NCBI RefSeq assembly: GCF_000203795.2
Contig: NW_006281108.1
Location: forward strand, 501,868-565,867
Direction: 5' to 3'
Source of the DNA: Batrachochytrium dendrobatidis JAM81
Taxonomy: Eukaryota; Chytridiomycota; Chytridiomycetes; Rhizophydiales
DNA: 64,000 nt
Numbering within the stretch: the first letter of the stretch is position 1; every line of letters starts with the position of its first letter. Below are positions 46,915-60,937 of the stretch, piece after piece. The translations under genes and the position numbers were made by a program. The notes below the pieces were generated by a model that worked only from the letters and a program-made list of their open reading frames with translations, did no database searches and had not been told where the DNA came from.

Positions 46915-48775
46915 ATGGCAAGTTACATTGGCGACAACTGCTTTTACAAGGATGAATTGATGGGTCAATATCCAGACCTTTATCATCAGCTCTAGTCAAA
47001 TGCATGTCTTGTTTTCAGACCACTGACATTCACATTATTTATTCAATCAGTTCAATCCAAGAGGTTTTGGATACGATGACGACGATATGTTTGGAGGTCC
47101 AGCTGGGTTTGGTCGACGGCCATTAAGCGAGTTTGTAAGTGGTATTAATAGTGACTGGATTCATTGCAGACTTTGGAGATGAGCTGCTAGTGTCATGCTT
47201 GCAGCTCAGGACCATCAACCTGTTATTTAAAGTTGACTGAACCGCTTACATTGGCCTTGCCACTTGGACTTTTTGAATGAATAGAAGGAAGTTTATCGAT
47301 GCTTCTCTATTGCGATGCTGCCTGGAAACGACAAAAAGAGTGCCAATTATGGTGGCAAGGGTACGATTGTGCTATAATGATCGACCAGTCGGTTATAATT
47401 CTGCTGATAGATCTGCATATCACTAATTACACCATTGCTGCTTTAACCCTAGTTTTCATGCCACCGTCTGCCTTGGCTAAACTATGTATTGTAATTTGAA
47501 CGACTATTGATTGCAGATAACCCTTTTAGTAATGGCATTCCTAATCTCGCTCTATGATATATCGATCCCATACAATTAGCAAGTCTACATATTGAGTATC
47601 CCATGATATTTGAAATCAAGAACAACTCTCTACCCAACAAGACGCATGCAGGTGTTTTGGAGTTTATTGCTGAAGAAGGGCGTGTATATATTCCAAATTG
47701 GGTAAAGACTTTATGCTAGAATACAGTTTAGTAGAGTATCATTGACAAACCTTGTTGATTTAGATGATGCAAACCTTGCTACTACAAGAAGGACAGTTGG
47801 TTCAAATGAGAAGTACTTCTCTCCCATTGGGAAAATTCGTTAAAATCCAACCTCAATCTGTAGCATTTCTAGACATCACCGATCCAAAAGCAGTTCTTGA
47901 ACAAGCATTTCGATCCTTCACGACACTGACTCAAGGAGACATCATCTCTATCAATTATAATGACAAGCTATATGATATTTTACTAATGGAAACTAAACCA
48001 GACGGCAACGGTATTTCCATCATTGAGACAGATCTAGAGGTAAATCGATGACATAAACAACTGTTTGATTGGGTCAGTACGGCTCATCAAGTGCATGACT
48101 TACAGGTAGACTTTGCTGCTCCGTTAGGATACGTTGATCCTGAACCAGTTCGTCGAGGTCCCGTGAACAAGGTAATTCCACGAGGCTTATTTTCAACTCA
48201 CAAATTACATTTGCATATTCGTATTGATACCAAGTAATAACGCAATTGTTGATTGATCAGACTGCTACGAGTATAGAAGCACATACATTCAAGGGATCTG
48301 ATCCGTTTTGTGCTTTTTTTGGTGGGGGTCTACGACTCAATGGCAAAGAAAACTCAGTCTCGTATGTGTATTTAAACCTTTGATGTCTGTAGGCTTTGAT
48401 AATTGTAAATGCTGACACTATGCTTTTACACTGAAAGCAACGAGTCCGTGACTACTGCAACAGCATTGAAAGATCAAGCCCTTGCTCCTGCGGCTCTCCG
48501 GCTTCCACCAGGAAAACTTTTTTTTGGCTATCCAGTTATTCCAGTTAAATCCAAAGATAGTGAAGACTCTAAAGATGGTGCAAAGGTAATACACATCCTT
48601 ACCAATTACAACATGATTTGTATCTGATGGCTATTTACTTCATATTTAGGACAAGGTAAAGTTTACAGGCGCTGGTCAGACACTTCGAGCAGCACGAGCT
48701 AGTGCACGGACTACTGCACAGAACAGCAAAACGTCCTTGGAAACTTTAGATACAGGTTCAAGTAGTCGTAAATGA
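46915..48775 (+). CDS. UFD1: Ubiquitin fusion degradation protein UFD1
   Basis: Cdc48/p97 cofactor that recruits ubiquitinated substrates with Npl4. Exons 47285-47360, 47453-47485, 47580-47701, 47764-48039, 48106-48171, 48261-48361, 48438-48585 and 48650-48775 are firm; the 5' exons are less so. EVYRCFSIAMLPGNDK, VFMPPSALAKL, IEYPMIFEIKN, THAGVLEFIAEEGRVYIPNW, MMQTLLLQEGQLVQMRS, FLDITDPKAVLEQAFRSF and VDFAAPLGYVDPE follow the double-psi-barrel UFD1 fold. The C-terminal part is disordered with FTGAGQTL, the p97-binding-like segment. For the start I use ATG 46915, exon to 46963, acceptor at 47063 (355 residues in all). An acceptor at 47050 would need a different first exon. Confidence 0.9.
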
Positions 48776-49535
48776 TTTGCTTTGTAATAGCAGAGCGTTA
48801 TTGAGCGTTAATATGGCACTTGAACATGAATAACAGCAATATTTGAATCTATCCATTATATTTTTTGAATGCATGGCTAGTATATACGGTAGTGGTGTAT
48901 AAAGAGCACTGTAAAACACTGCTTTTGTTTAATAATGCCAAAACGCGTAGCAGATTAAAGCCATATAATTTCGTATCGAGTAGCGTTTTTTGTGTTTTGA
49001 AACCAGCACTGACAAACAACTCTACTTGCAAAATGGCAAACCATGTTTAAAAAGGATTGTATTTTCAAAGACAAACAATGGAAACTATCAGAACCATCAC
49101 TCATGCTGCCTTGATTGCCTTTACTAGCAGTTTGGATACGAGTCGTATTTATAAATGTAGATTGTGAATTCACAGCCTTAGTAGATGTTGGTATAGTATC
49201 TACATGTGGTTTGAAATTCAATGGTGACTATTTTACACCAAGATTGGGCCAAAATGATGCAATATTTTGTATTTACCGCGTATTCTTAGTCTTTTATTAT
49301 TAAAGAAACATCAGTGCATTTGCCAGTGCATATTGACTTGATCTTATACATGGATACTTGCACATTGTTTGTAAACCATGTGATTTAATTCTTGATTTAA
49401 TCCTTGATTCAGTCAGAATTGTTGGTGAAATGCCCTACAACTTTAGCTGGCAAGTTATATATTCAATAGACATTTTAAAGCATCGTTGGCTACAGTTTTG
49501 CAAAAAAATTGGGTTGTACTGAGCTCCTATATAGT
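48776..49535. other. Convergent intergenic spacer
   Basis: 760 bp between converging 3' ends. Only short chance frames on both strands. No inverted-repeat element, tRNA or conserved segment is recognised. Confidence 0.4.
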
Positions 49536-51879
49536 TTACATGAGCGCAGGTTGTCGATTCAAATATTTTAGTGCTGCTGGCTTATCAATTTTTATGTGGT
49601 GCATCTATAAGTAGTCAAAATAGCAATCTAGATACCTCTTCTGAAGGTAGCAGGCTTGGATTGCATAGCAGTAGACCCCATGTGTTATGCCATCGATTTT
49701 GAGCCTTTTTGAGCTTTACAGCCTCATCGCTTGGTGCAGTAGAAACAGACTGATCTCCATCTTCTGATTGAGTTGGCAAATTAACTTCTATTGGTTCAGG
49801 AGCGTCCACTTTTACTACAGAGGCTAGTGCGGTTGGCTCAACAATAATTTTTGTGCTGTGTTCAAGGATATACGAGCACAACTGAGTAATCAGTCGTACT
49901 ATTTCATATCGCTGTGGATTCATGAGAAGGACGTGTTGAATCGCATCTATGCCTGCTTGTTCGAGCCACACATCATCTGCAAACCATAGTCGGAAAAAGA
50001 TTAAGCTTTTGGTCTTGACATGCAACTTTTATAGTACTAAAATGACACTATACCTTTGTACGACTCGTCCTTGTTGCATATCTGGATAATAAGTTCTTTG
50101 CAGCATTCAGGAATTAGGCCAAGGGGAATATTGCTAATTTTAAGTTTGATGTAATTAGCAAGAAGATCCCCAGTAAGCTTAATTTTCCCCTCTGCCTTGA
50201 CCTTTTCAAATCCTTCAGCAACTAGAACATCGCGATCTTTTCTTGCACCCGACTGTCTATACCATTTGCCACTTTCCGCAATATCTACATCCAATACGAT
50301 AATATGTCAATCCAAAGCATTTGATTTTGCTGCATCATAGGCTAATAAAGCTATTTATAATTCAACGGGCTTATATACAGACTCATACCTGCAGGATGCA
50401 TGCAGTTGCTCATCATATGTTGTGCGGCAAGTTGAATCTCACGAAGCTCACAATCATCTAAGCAGCTTTTTATATGGTCTCGCTGCCCGTACAAAATAGC
50501 GAGATGTCTGGCATTAGATACATCCCAAGGCAGCCTAATATTTAATAAAAGTCAAATGTTAAACCAAGATGACAAAATTAAACAATATGTTTATAAATTG
50601 AAACCCTTACGCTTCAAGAAACACATTTGCCATGACCATCACTTCACGATAATCGCGTTCCACGCTGTGTTCAAGCTGAATTGGAGTCATGAATGTCAAG
50701 ACTTGATCGATTGTTTGATCAACTAATATACTCAAGTCCATGTCGATCGAGTGCTGCAAATAACCGTACATTGCTGTTTGAATAAGATTTGAAAAATATT
50801 CCGAATCAAAATATCTGGCCTGGTGTTGCTCAAAAGCACTCAGTATATCATAGCACTTTTTTGCAAGCCTTTTTGGCTATATACATGATGATTTGAATAA
50901 ATTTAGTAAATGAGTATTCAAACCCCATTGGGTACTGCATTTGGCATTTTTAAAATCAATAGGCAGTATATTCAATGGATCGCGCTTTACTGGCAAAATG
51001 TCTTTTTTCATGGTAGACTACAAAGAGCTTACCAGATATGTGATGGTAGCAACATGATTGATAAACACGACCAACGATTCCAAAATAATAAAATCAGGTA
51101 CAGTCGGAGACTCATCGCTCTTTTGTCGTAGTACTGCAAGACTGTAGTCCAATAATTCCTTTGCAAACTATGATATGATCAGTATACATGAATAGTATTA
51201 CGATTGCAATGTGTATCTACTTCTATTGGCTATTTCAAATAAATTCCACCAAAGAATACGAGATGAACAATCTTTTCAATGCACGTACTATGTTGACTTG
51301 GATAGCGTGTTGAGCTTGAACGGTATCGACTGTGTTGATAGAGCTTGATTGTAACGGAGTGACTCTAACCCAATAATGTTTTTGGAGTGTTTTTTGCATA
51401 CCTGGAATGGAAAGAATGCTGCCTACAATGTACGCGGCCACCCACGGTTCTATAATTTACAATCCATTATACTAAATGAGTACTTGATATCACAAGCGTG
51501 CTTCAACTCAGACTTGCATCATGACAGAATCAATATTTTGAATTTTGTAGATTGAATACTTTCAACTCGACCATTTTAATGTTTCTCGAGTTGAAGCTTT
51601 TGAATACATACCCATCGCCACCAGGGTCTCCAATGAAGGCATATCGCGTGAATGTCGAGTTGCCAAAAAGGCAGAAACAATTGTTTTATCGTCTTCCTCC
51701 AAAGCGCATTCGTCAGCAGCTGGTGCTAGCATGGGCGGGATAGTAAATGGCGAGATTACTTTCATAGCATTGGGTTCGAGATTAAATTGTGGAGTTGGTT
51801 GAGCATAATGTGATACAGTGCCAAAATTTAAAGGCATTTTTGGCACTGACGGCTTTGCTAGTTTTTTGTTAAAAAACAT
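49536..51879 (-). CDS. Uncharacterised 551-residue, probably helical-repeat protein
   Basis: I do not recognise the family. Eight exons (51612-51879, 51250-51449, 51033-51167, 50611-50876, 50389-50534, 50054-50284, 49636-49976, 49536-49604) chain in frame through seven introns, which argues for a real gene. After a short basic start (MFFNKKLAKPSVPKMPLNFG) the sequence is mostly amphipathic helices, for example FAKELLDYSLAVLRQKSDE, PKRLAKKCYDILSAFEQH, LREIQLAAQHMMSNCMHP, KIKLTGDLLANYIKLKISNI and GIDAIQHVLLMNPQRYEIVR. An acidic Ser-rich loop around residues 465-495 separates the last helices from a short tail. No signal peptide or membrane helix. An armadillo/HEAT-like scaffold is possible. Confidence 0.65.
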
Positions 51880-52392
51880 GATTAGGTTGAACTAGATTCG
51901 ATTTGAAATGGAACACCTTGTTGCCAGACACTTGATTATATAGAACGCAGTAAACACGTGACTTGTAGATAAGATTTAGTGCTTACAGCCGTATTTACAA
52001 ATAAAACACCCGAGTCAAAATATACAAGTAGCCAATCTCATAAAATGATAAATGCCAGTTTACTGGACAAGATTGTGCCTTTCAAACACATTAAACTATA
52101 CTATTCTTTTGATGATTAAACTAGAATGCAAACGTATCTAATATTTTAGAATGACAATGAGTATCAAACCCAATATCTGGATATTGTACAATGTATGGTT
52201 ACACCAGAAAAGATGATTTCAGTTCAAATCTATAGCTTGATTGTGTGCATTATATGATGGTTGTGTTTATTAGTATGAAGCTGTATCTTACCACCACCCT
52301 CAAACCGCCTCCACCACAATTCTTTGCATAACCAAACTAAAAAGAAAACGGACGGTAGATAATGCATTCAAATAGTACACTGCAAACAAAAT
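51880..52392. other. Intergenic between unknown gene and NFS1 3' end
   Basis: About 510 bp. The segment CAGCCGTATTTACAAATAAA at 51986 resembles the element terminal repeat, but I find no matching right end, so it may be a remnant. The rest is AT-rich spacer. Confidence 0.35.
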
Positions 52393-54791
<2,399 letters not shown>

Positions 54792-54960
54792 AGTAGCAGC
54801 AGCAGATGTTACTAGCCAATATCGAAAGTGTAAGCAGCCAACCAACAGGAAAGCAATTGAAAAATATTTTGAATTTGGCCAAATTTTAAATGGCCAAATT
54901 CAAGATTGGAGGGAATATCAGCTAATTTTGATTTCCAATTTCATCAACAACTGTAGGTTC
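54792..54960. promoter_or_regulatory. Short bidirectional promoter region NFS1/YPI1
   Basis: Only 169 bp separate the two divergent start codons. It includes an AT-rich stretch with an inverted TTGGCCAAATTTAAATGGCC-like palindrome near 54878-54899 that could be a regulatory site. Confidence 0.35.
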
Positions 54961-55649
54961 ATGCATTCACACTCTGGCATGTCGTCTTTGCCTGTCTTTA
55001 ATCAAAGCCATTCTCGTAGCGAGTCAATAAGTAATGGACAAGACTCTAGTAGTGAAAATAGACACACTTCCTCTTTATCTGCTGTTCAATACAGCACAAA
55101 TACTGCTAGTCGTACTCAAACATTAACGGCTACTCAGACACAAGAGTCCGTGACTACTCAACTAGAAACTGCTGGCGTCTTGCAGTTGGAGGGTAGAGGT
55201 CTTGATTCTAGTCAGCGAAGAGTGGCTTGGAACGATGATGTTATTGACAATGAGAACATGAATAAGAAAAAAAGCAAGAGTGAGTCAATCTTTGTAACAT
55301 CGTTTTCAAGAATTTGTTTTTTCGACCTCGTTAAACCTATATTCCTGTATAGATGACTGCCATGTCTCTAATCCGTCTATATTACCATTCATTTTATATT
55401 CATAATATTGATTTTTGGTACATCATTTCAAATCTAGTTTGCTGTATCTATCGCAAGCCTCACCAACCCGATGCATCATCGTCGTCTGACTACTCATCTT
55501 TGGACGGAAGTGATCCAGATGAACCCAATGCATATGAAAGACAGTCTAAACCTTCTAAACGCTCCAAAAAGAAGCACAGTCAATCCCATAATGATTGCAA
55601 TCATGACCACTCGTCAAATAAGGATTGTGATACTCCTTTATATTCATAA
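54961..55649 (+). CDS. YPI1: Protein phosphatase 1 inhibitor-3 family (YPI1/PPP1R11)
   Basis: Small disordered PP1 regulator. Exons 54961-55279 and 55438-55649 give 176 residues. The family core is RRVAWNDDVIDNENMNKKKS then CCIYRKPHQPD, corresponding to the VxWxxDVVDNE and KKCCIFHKP motifs; V-A-W is the PP1-docking-like element. The N-terminus is Ser/Thr/Gln-rich and the C-terminus has a basic KRSKKKHSQSH stretch with His/Asp repeats. The intron interrupts the core between SK and ICC. The upstream frame extends to 54928 but has no ATG. Confidence 0.88.
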
Positions 55650-56264
55650 TTAAACCAACAGTCTAAATAAACTAATTCATAGTTTTGTATTATAAAACTA
55701 AATCATAATTGTTGAAATTACAGTTATTCCGATTGATATGTCAACCCTTGAATAGACAACGTTCATATGATGCACACATCAAACTGTAATTTTGAATCCA
55801 ACCTTTTTCTTTTGGTAAACTATATGCTATACGATCTCCAAACTCATTGATTTCAATTCAGATATTGGGATTGACTATTCTCAAGTTTTGTTGTATTCTA
55901 AACTCATACGCTCGCGTTCTAGTTTAGCAAAACATGGATTGTAGAAATATGACTGTTGCTTTCATGCTGGCCATTCAATATTTACTTGTAATAAAGAGTT
56001 GGAGACTGAACAAGTGTTGAGAATGTGGAATGTACTAGAACTAATTTAAACATTCGTTTAGTTTTTATCAAGTATTTGAGTACAACTGTAGCTGCCACAA
56101 AGCATACATTGAAGGAATATTATTTCAGTGTATTCAATTTGATTTGTTCAACAACTTTTTATATTCTATCACGATCCTGCCAATGGGACTGAAATGCCAG
56201 TAAAATTAGGAACAAGTTTCAATTGGAATTTTGGAAACTCTTTAGCAAATTATACCAATTCACC
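55650..56264. other. Intergenic between YPI1 and COA3
   Basis: About 615 bp, AT-rich, with no frame of family character and no repeat recognised. It holds the 3' end of YPI1 and the promoter of COA3. Confidence 0.4.
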
Positions 56265-56775
56265 ATGTCAGCCAAGCCAGGAAGCATCAAGAGAGCAGCT
56301 GCAAGTGATGCCTTTGCTTTTGATTGTTACCATTACAGTGTATATCGATTAACTCTGCTAGAAAAATGTGGCTCATTCCCATCATGCTAATATAACTTGT
56401 TGTCCTTGCAATACGACACTGGCTTTTGATATACATCTTGTGCGACCTATTTAGTTTCCGGTCGATCAAACTGCTGAGCATATTCGACATTTGGAGCAAA
56501 CTATGACTCCAGAAGAACTCAGAAAGTACAAACTGCAGATACTCAGACCTTATCGTACCCGGAATATGGTTCTTTCGATGGGTCTATTTGGCAGTGTTGC
56601 AGCAATCTGTAAGCAGTTTGAACTTGATATTTTTATAATCTGGGATGATAGAACTTGTCATGCTGATTTTTTGCTATATGTATATATTTTAGATGCATAT
56701 ACCATGTACAAGATGAGGCCAGACGATTTCAATAAGCTTGAAACTATTGAGAAATTCAAAAACTCTGGAAAATAA
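56265..56775 (+). CDS. COA3: Cytochrome c oxidase assembly factor COA3-like
   Basis: Inner mitochondrial membrane protein coupling Cox1 synthesis to assembly. Exons 56265-56339, 56455-56608 and 56693-56775 give 103 residues. The signature is MTPEELRKYKLQILRPYRTRNM, followed by a single membrane helix (VLSMGLFGSVAAIYAYTMY) and the KMRPDDF tail, as in the COA3/CCDC56 family. The helix is split by the second intron. The first exon (25 residues) is fixed only by phase and could differ. Confidence 0.8.
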
Positions 56776-56892
56776 AGTGCCAGTCTGATATATTCATGCT
56801 GAAACATCAATCTGCTACAAGTTGTTAAAGTAAAAAAGAAGAGTGTGCTGCATATTTAGCAACAAAACAGTTTATCATGATCGAATCAAAGT

Positions 56893-58484
56893 TCAAGAAG
56901 TTGAAACTGTTGCTGATGAAGCGGTAGAAAATAGCTTGAGCAGATCAACCGGATCTATATTCTTGGCTTCTTGAGCATCTCGCAGTTCAAAAGCACGCAA
57001 CATACGTGCATATGTAGACTCACACGACTCGCCAAGGACATCGCTTGCAATCTGGTAGCGGTGGATTGTATCTTGTAAATGGTGCACCTATTTCAACAGT
57101 TTCCAATGGTCAGACTTTACACGTAGCAAATGCTTCATTTAATTCAACAGCCAGCAGAAATAGATTTTGAGCAAATTGAAAAAATAGTCTTACATTTAAA
57201 AGCATGTCATTTGTTATTACTTTGGAAAAATCAGAAAGTTCAGTTGAAAGGCTATTTTTCATGACAGATTCAAAACGAGGTGGCATGTAGTTTGCAATTT
57301 CTGATGTATCGTATGAGATTATGACATTTTGAGCTTCCGCAGCTTTTAGAATTTCGTGCTCCTTGTTGTGTCGTTCAATCACCGATTTCCACTGATCTTC
57401 CTCCAACTGATAACTAAATGAATGTGTTTAAATATCGAATGTTTGGTTAGTATGCTCAGCTGAAGCAATTGTTTGCATCAGTAGTTTGAAATATGCCAAT
57501 CTTACGCAGCACGTTGCTTCTTGAACAAAATAATATTTGCAGCATGTTCCGTATTTGCAGGATGTGGTAATTTACCCGAGTTGGATTTTACTGTTGCATT
57601 TTCTTGAGCCGTCTCAATCCCATCAGTCTAACAAATATTTCACAAGAAATAACAATAGTTAATTCAAGCTTACCATCAGTAGTAGGATCGTATTATTATT
57701 TGATGACTCAAAGCATAGTGCAAGATGTAGAAACAACATACCGGACGGTGATACCAAGAAACGTTGATTTCTCTAGAGTGCAACGCAGCAATAATTTCTA
57801 ATTGAATTTCTCGAACTGTCGTTTAAAATAAAATATGAAATCATTAACCATTGTCCAGTATCTATGCTAAACATTGTATCCCTACTCAAACATCATATTT
57901 ACCAATTAAATCTACAGATCCACAGCTACTTGACATTCGATTGGGAAGTGTTTGCATTGCTTTTTGTGAGCACCATACAAGCAGCTGTCGCATACGAATT
58001 GGGTCAGACTGTTCTGCATCTAGTAAACGATAATATTGCTGGGGTTCAATTGTCTCGTGTGGTAGCCCTATAAGATTAGGATGTGTTTTACAAAACAATA
58101 GTTTGAATATACAATGTGAGTTTCAATACATCCGGTCCTGTCAATCGTTATTTGAAACGAGGCATTCAAACAAACACCCAACCGTCTTAAATAATCAATG
58201 CAATGGACCAATGTACATATGCGCATGGACGAAATTACCTGTAATACTGCTATCCAATGATGAGATACGCTTTCCACGCAGTCCTAAACTCGATCTACGT
58301 CGACGACCACCCTCTTCTCGAAACTTTTTATTCTTGATGATGCGAGGAGTATCTGATGTAGGCATAGGAAAAGTGATGTCCACACAAGTCTCACCACTCG
58401 GTAAATGTGTCAACTGGCAGTTGTTTTGAGGCTCTACTGTGGGTTCTCGCTGAACTGGCTGAACATCATTCTTTCTCCTTTTGA
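56893..58484 (-). CDS. DSN1: Kinetochore MIS12-complex subunit DSN1 (Mis13), 5' end unresolved
   Basis: Links the inner kinetochore to NDC80. Exons 58239-58484, 57903-58067, 57742-57815, 57506-57627, 57116-57413 and 56893-57087 are in frame. Diagnostic are RRRRSSLGLRGKRISSL, the Aurora B-regulated basic segment, and PIRMRQLLVWCSQKAMQTLP. EIIAALHSREINVSWYHRP and a coiled-coil C-terminal half follow. The exon at 58239 opens behind an AG without an ATG, so at least one 5' exon lies to its right. Candidate short ATG exons near 58620 do not fit phase. Confidence 0.83.
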
Positions 58485-58880
58485 CTGTAAATACAAAGCC
58501 CTTATCTATTGATATGAATAGTAGTAATGATATAAGTAGGTGCAATGACACATGATACTGTTCTGTTTAAACAGGTTAACATGCTTAATCTATTGCAAAT
58601 AAACTGAGCCTCTACCTGAAAGCACATGCTAGCAAGATTGAGTTGACCAGTTTAATGTCAGGGTTAGGGTTAGCCAATAGCATACAGTCAAGTTGATTTA
58701 TATGAGTATAGTATCATGCGTGGCTCGTGGTGGTTTCAGTATATAATTGCAATTGATACCTTTTGCATAGTTTCTAGTTGTCCGACTTGAAATGAAAACT
58801 ACAATTTTACATGTCCAAATCACTCGATTTTAACAACTGGAAATCAATTTTCAATTTTGATTTTGGCTTTCTATTCACAC
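58485..58880. other. Intergenic, holds DSN1 5' exon(s)
   Basis: About 395 bp between DSN1 and the next plus-strand gene. It should contain the DSN1 start. It also carries GGGTTAGGGTTAG at about 58659-58671, two telomere-type repeat units. Confidence 0.4.
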
Positions 58881-59437
58881 ATGGAATCTATTCTATCAAC
58901 ACTGCATGCACTGAATGAAAAGGCATCCAATACTTGTTATAAAAATCATGCTCAACTGACAAAGGTATAATCTGGGATTGACTTTAATACATCAATCCAA
59001 CTATTGACTAATTGTCTCCAATGATCTTAAGCTTGAATTCAAATGCACACTGTTGCAGTTGCAAATAGATTGTATTGGTTTGGCAAACTTATTTCTCTCA
59101 TCAAAGAAACCGGACAATGATTTTGTATTATCTGAAATACAAGACATCAGATCTAGGATGGAACAAGGTTTGATACGCTTACATTGAATCTAATAGGATG
59201 ATTAATACTTATTTTGTAGTGAGTGTCTCCCCACTGTTTCCCGATCATATCTTTTTAGATTGCAACTGCTCGCTACATTGTAATGCATTAGACGTGTCTA
59301 CTGATGAACAGAATGATGAACAGAAGGGGGAAGATCTGTATGATCAGCATCAACAATTGATACATCAAACTATGGCTGCACAGAAAAGTGTCGAGCAACT
59401 TCAAACAGAATTGGATGATATCAACAGGCAAGCATAG
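58881..59437 (+). CDS. Small coiled-coil protein, unrecognised
   Basis: Exons 58881-58964 and 59059-59167 are followed by a third exon ending at 59437. The frame fits three alternative acceptors (before 59219, 59261 or 59292), so length is about 110-140 residues. The start MESILSTLHALNEKASNTCY and LQIDCIGLANLFLS are helical. The end LYDQHQQLIHQTMAAQKSVEQLQTELDDIN is a clear coiled coil. Layout and size recall Mediator or kinetochore helical subunits, but I cannot assign it. Confidence 0.6.
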
Positions 59438-59678
59438 TTTATAATTCATCATAAACATACGCCAATATTTATACTAATAAAAATTGCTATTATAACAAAT
59501 GCTTTTGGCAAGTCATTAGGTTTATGGATGAAGTGTTTCTCATGACGAGTCATTTGCAATAAAAAGCAGATAGTACAAGACAATCCAATTCATTGCGAGA
59601 CATTCAAATATTATTCATTTGCTCATTTTACTCGCATAACCAACAACCGATATGATTCCAAAGTCCAAGCCATTATAT

Positions 59679-60780
59679 CTAGTCCTGCTTCTTACGTTGA
59701 ACACCCGACTTGCGTAACTTTTCTTTGTTGTATCTTGACGAGTTGCGTACACGTCGTCGATACTTTTTCCACTTGTGTTTGTTCATTTTTTTACGACGAA
59801 TCTTGATAATGTTGATATGGCGTGCCAATTGCATAGAATCTTTCTTTATACACGGTAAAGCAATATCTATCTTATCGGATTGTGGTTGCGTAATATGTAA
59901 AGTACGACGAAATAACAAAGGCCTTTGGCGACCTCTATCAGTATGGATTGTGGGATGAGAGACGTCAGGACTGGAAAAAGACTCGAAAAAGTGATTCAAA
60001 AGTTGTGCATCATCGGTAAACACATTGCCTGACATGTTTCCATTTAATGCAAATGGCTGATCATGCCATGTTACAGCTTCATCAGATTGTGATGGCGGCA
60101 CAAAAGGAGCAAATGAGTTGAAGATCTTGGCATACTCGTCATCATACCACTCTGCTAAAAGTGCAGTAACAACGCCATTTAGCATGACCCAACAAGATAT
60201 ATAGTTAGCATTCATACAAATGAAATTACAAGAGCTTGTCCACCAATCTGCAGCAATCTCCATGAGAGCCAACACTTTGTATTCATTTGCAGTGGAAATT
60301 GTCGAGAAAACGACAATTGAATTGAAAGGAAAAAAACATAAAAGTATTAGATCAAGAGTAATGCTTACCATTATCAATATGAGGAACAGTTCCTGGTTTA
60401 TGTCTCTGCAGAGTGTGTTGATCAACCACATTCATAGAAAGGGCATGTGCAACATCATCCTCTGCAATCTCTTGATCAGCCGATGATGCTGAAGCCGATG
60501 TAGCAGATTGTGAATACAGAGGTTGGAATTCCAGCGGCAAGACAAACTGTGGGGCAAGAGGTCGATGTTGTGAGTAGAACCCAGTTTCTGCTACAGATTC
60601 CAACATCATATCATCGCAGCTAGTATGTTTCTGAGTGGTAAGGCCAACGAGAGATTTGGATGAGCGTAGAGGAAGGCCAGAAAACAGACGGTAAGCAACG
60701 ATCCTGCTGATAAATGAGGAAGTGCATGCAGTAGGAACAACTTTTTTGATTATTGAAAACCTGGATATCATCATGACCAT
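59679..60780 (-). CDS. Mitochondrial small ribosomal subunit protein mS38 (AURKAIP1/COX24-like)
   Basis: Exons 60369-60780 and 59679-60154 give 295 residues. The C-terminal RHINIIKIRRKKMNKHKWKK plus YRRRVRN is the family signature, a short very basic domain that binds the decoding region of the mitochondrial ribosome. The N-terminus (MISRFSIIKKVVPTACTSSF, ISRIVAYRLF) is basic and hydroxylated, as expected of a mitochondrial presequence. The middle (EWYDDEYAKIFNSFAPFVPP and beyond) is not conserved. The intron acceptor at 60155 was set by frame. Confidence 0.82.
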
Positions 60781-60937
60781 AATTGGTGACTTCTTCCTGT
60801 TGATAGGACTAAAAACGTCTGTTCAATACAATAAACGAGTGCACGGACTGGTTGATAGTACAATTACAAAAGTTGGAAAACCATTCAAGTGAATTTACAA
60901 ATTAGTTTTTGGTTTGTCAGATTCGCATTCTGTATCA

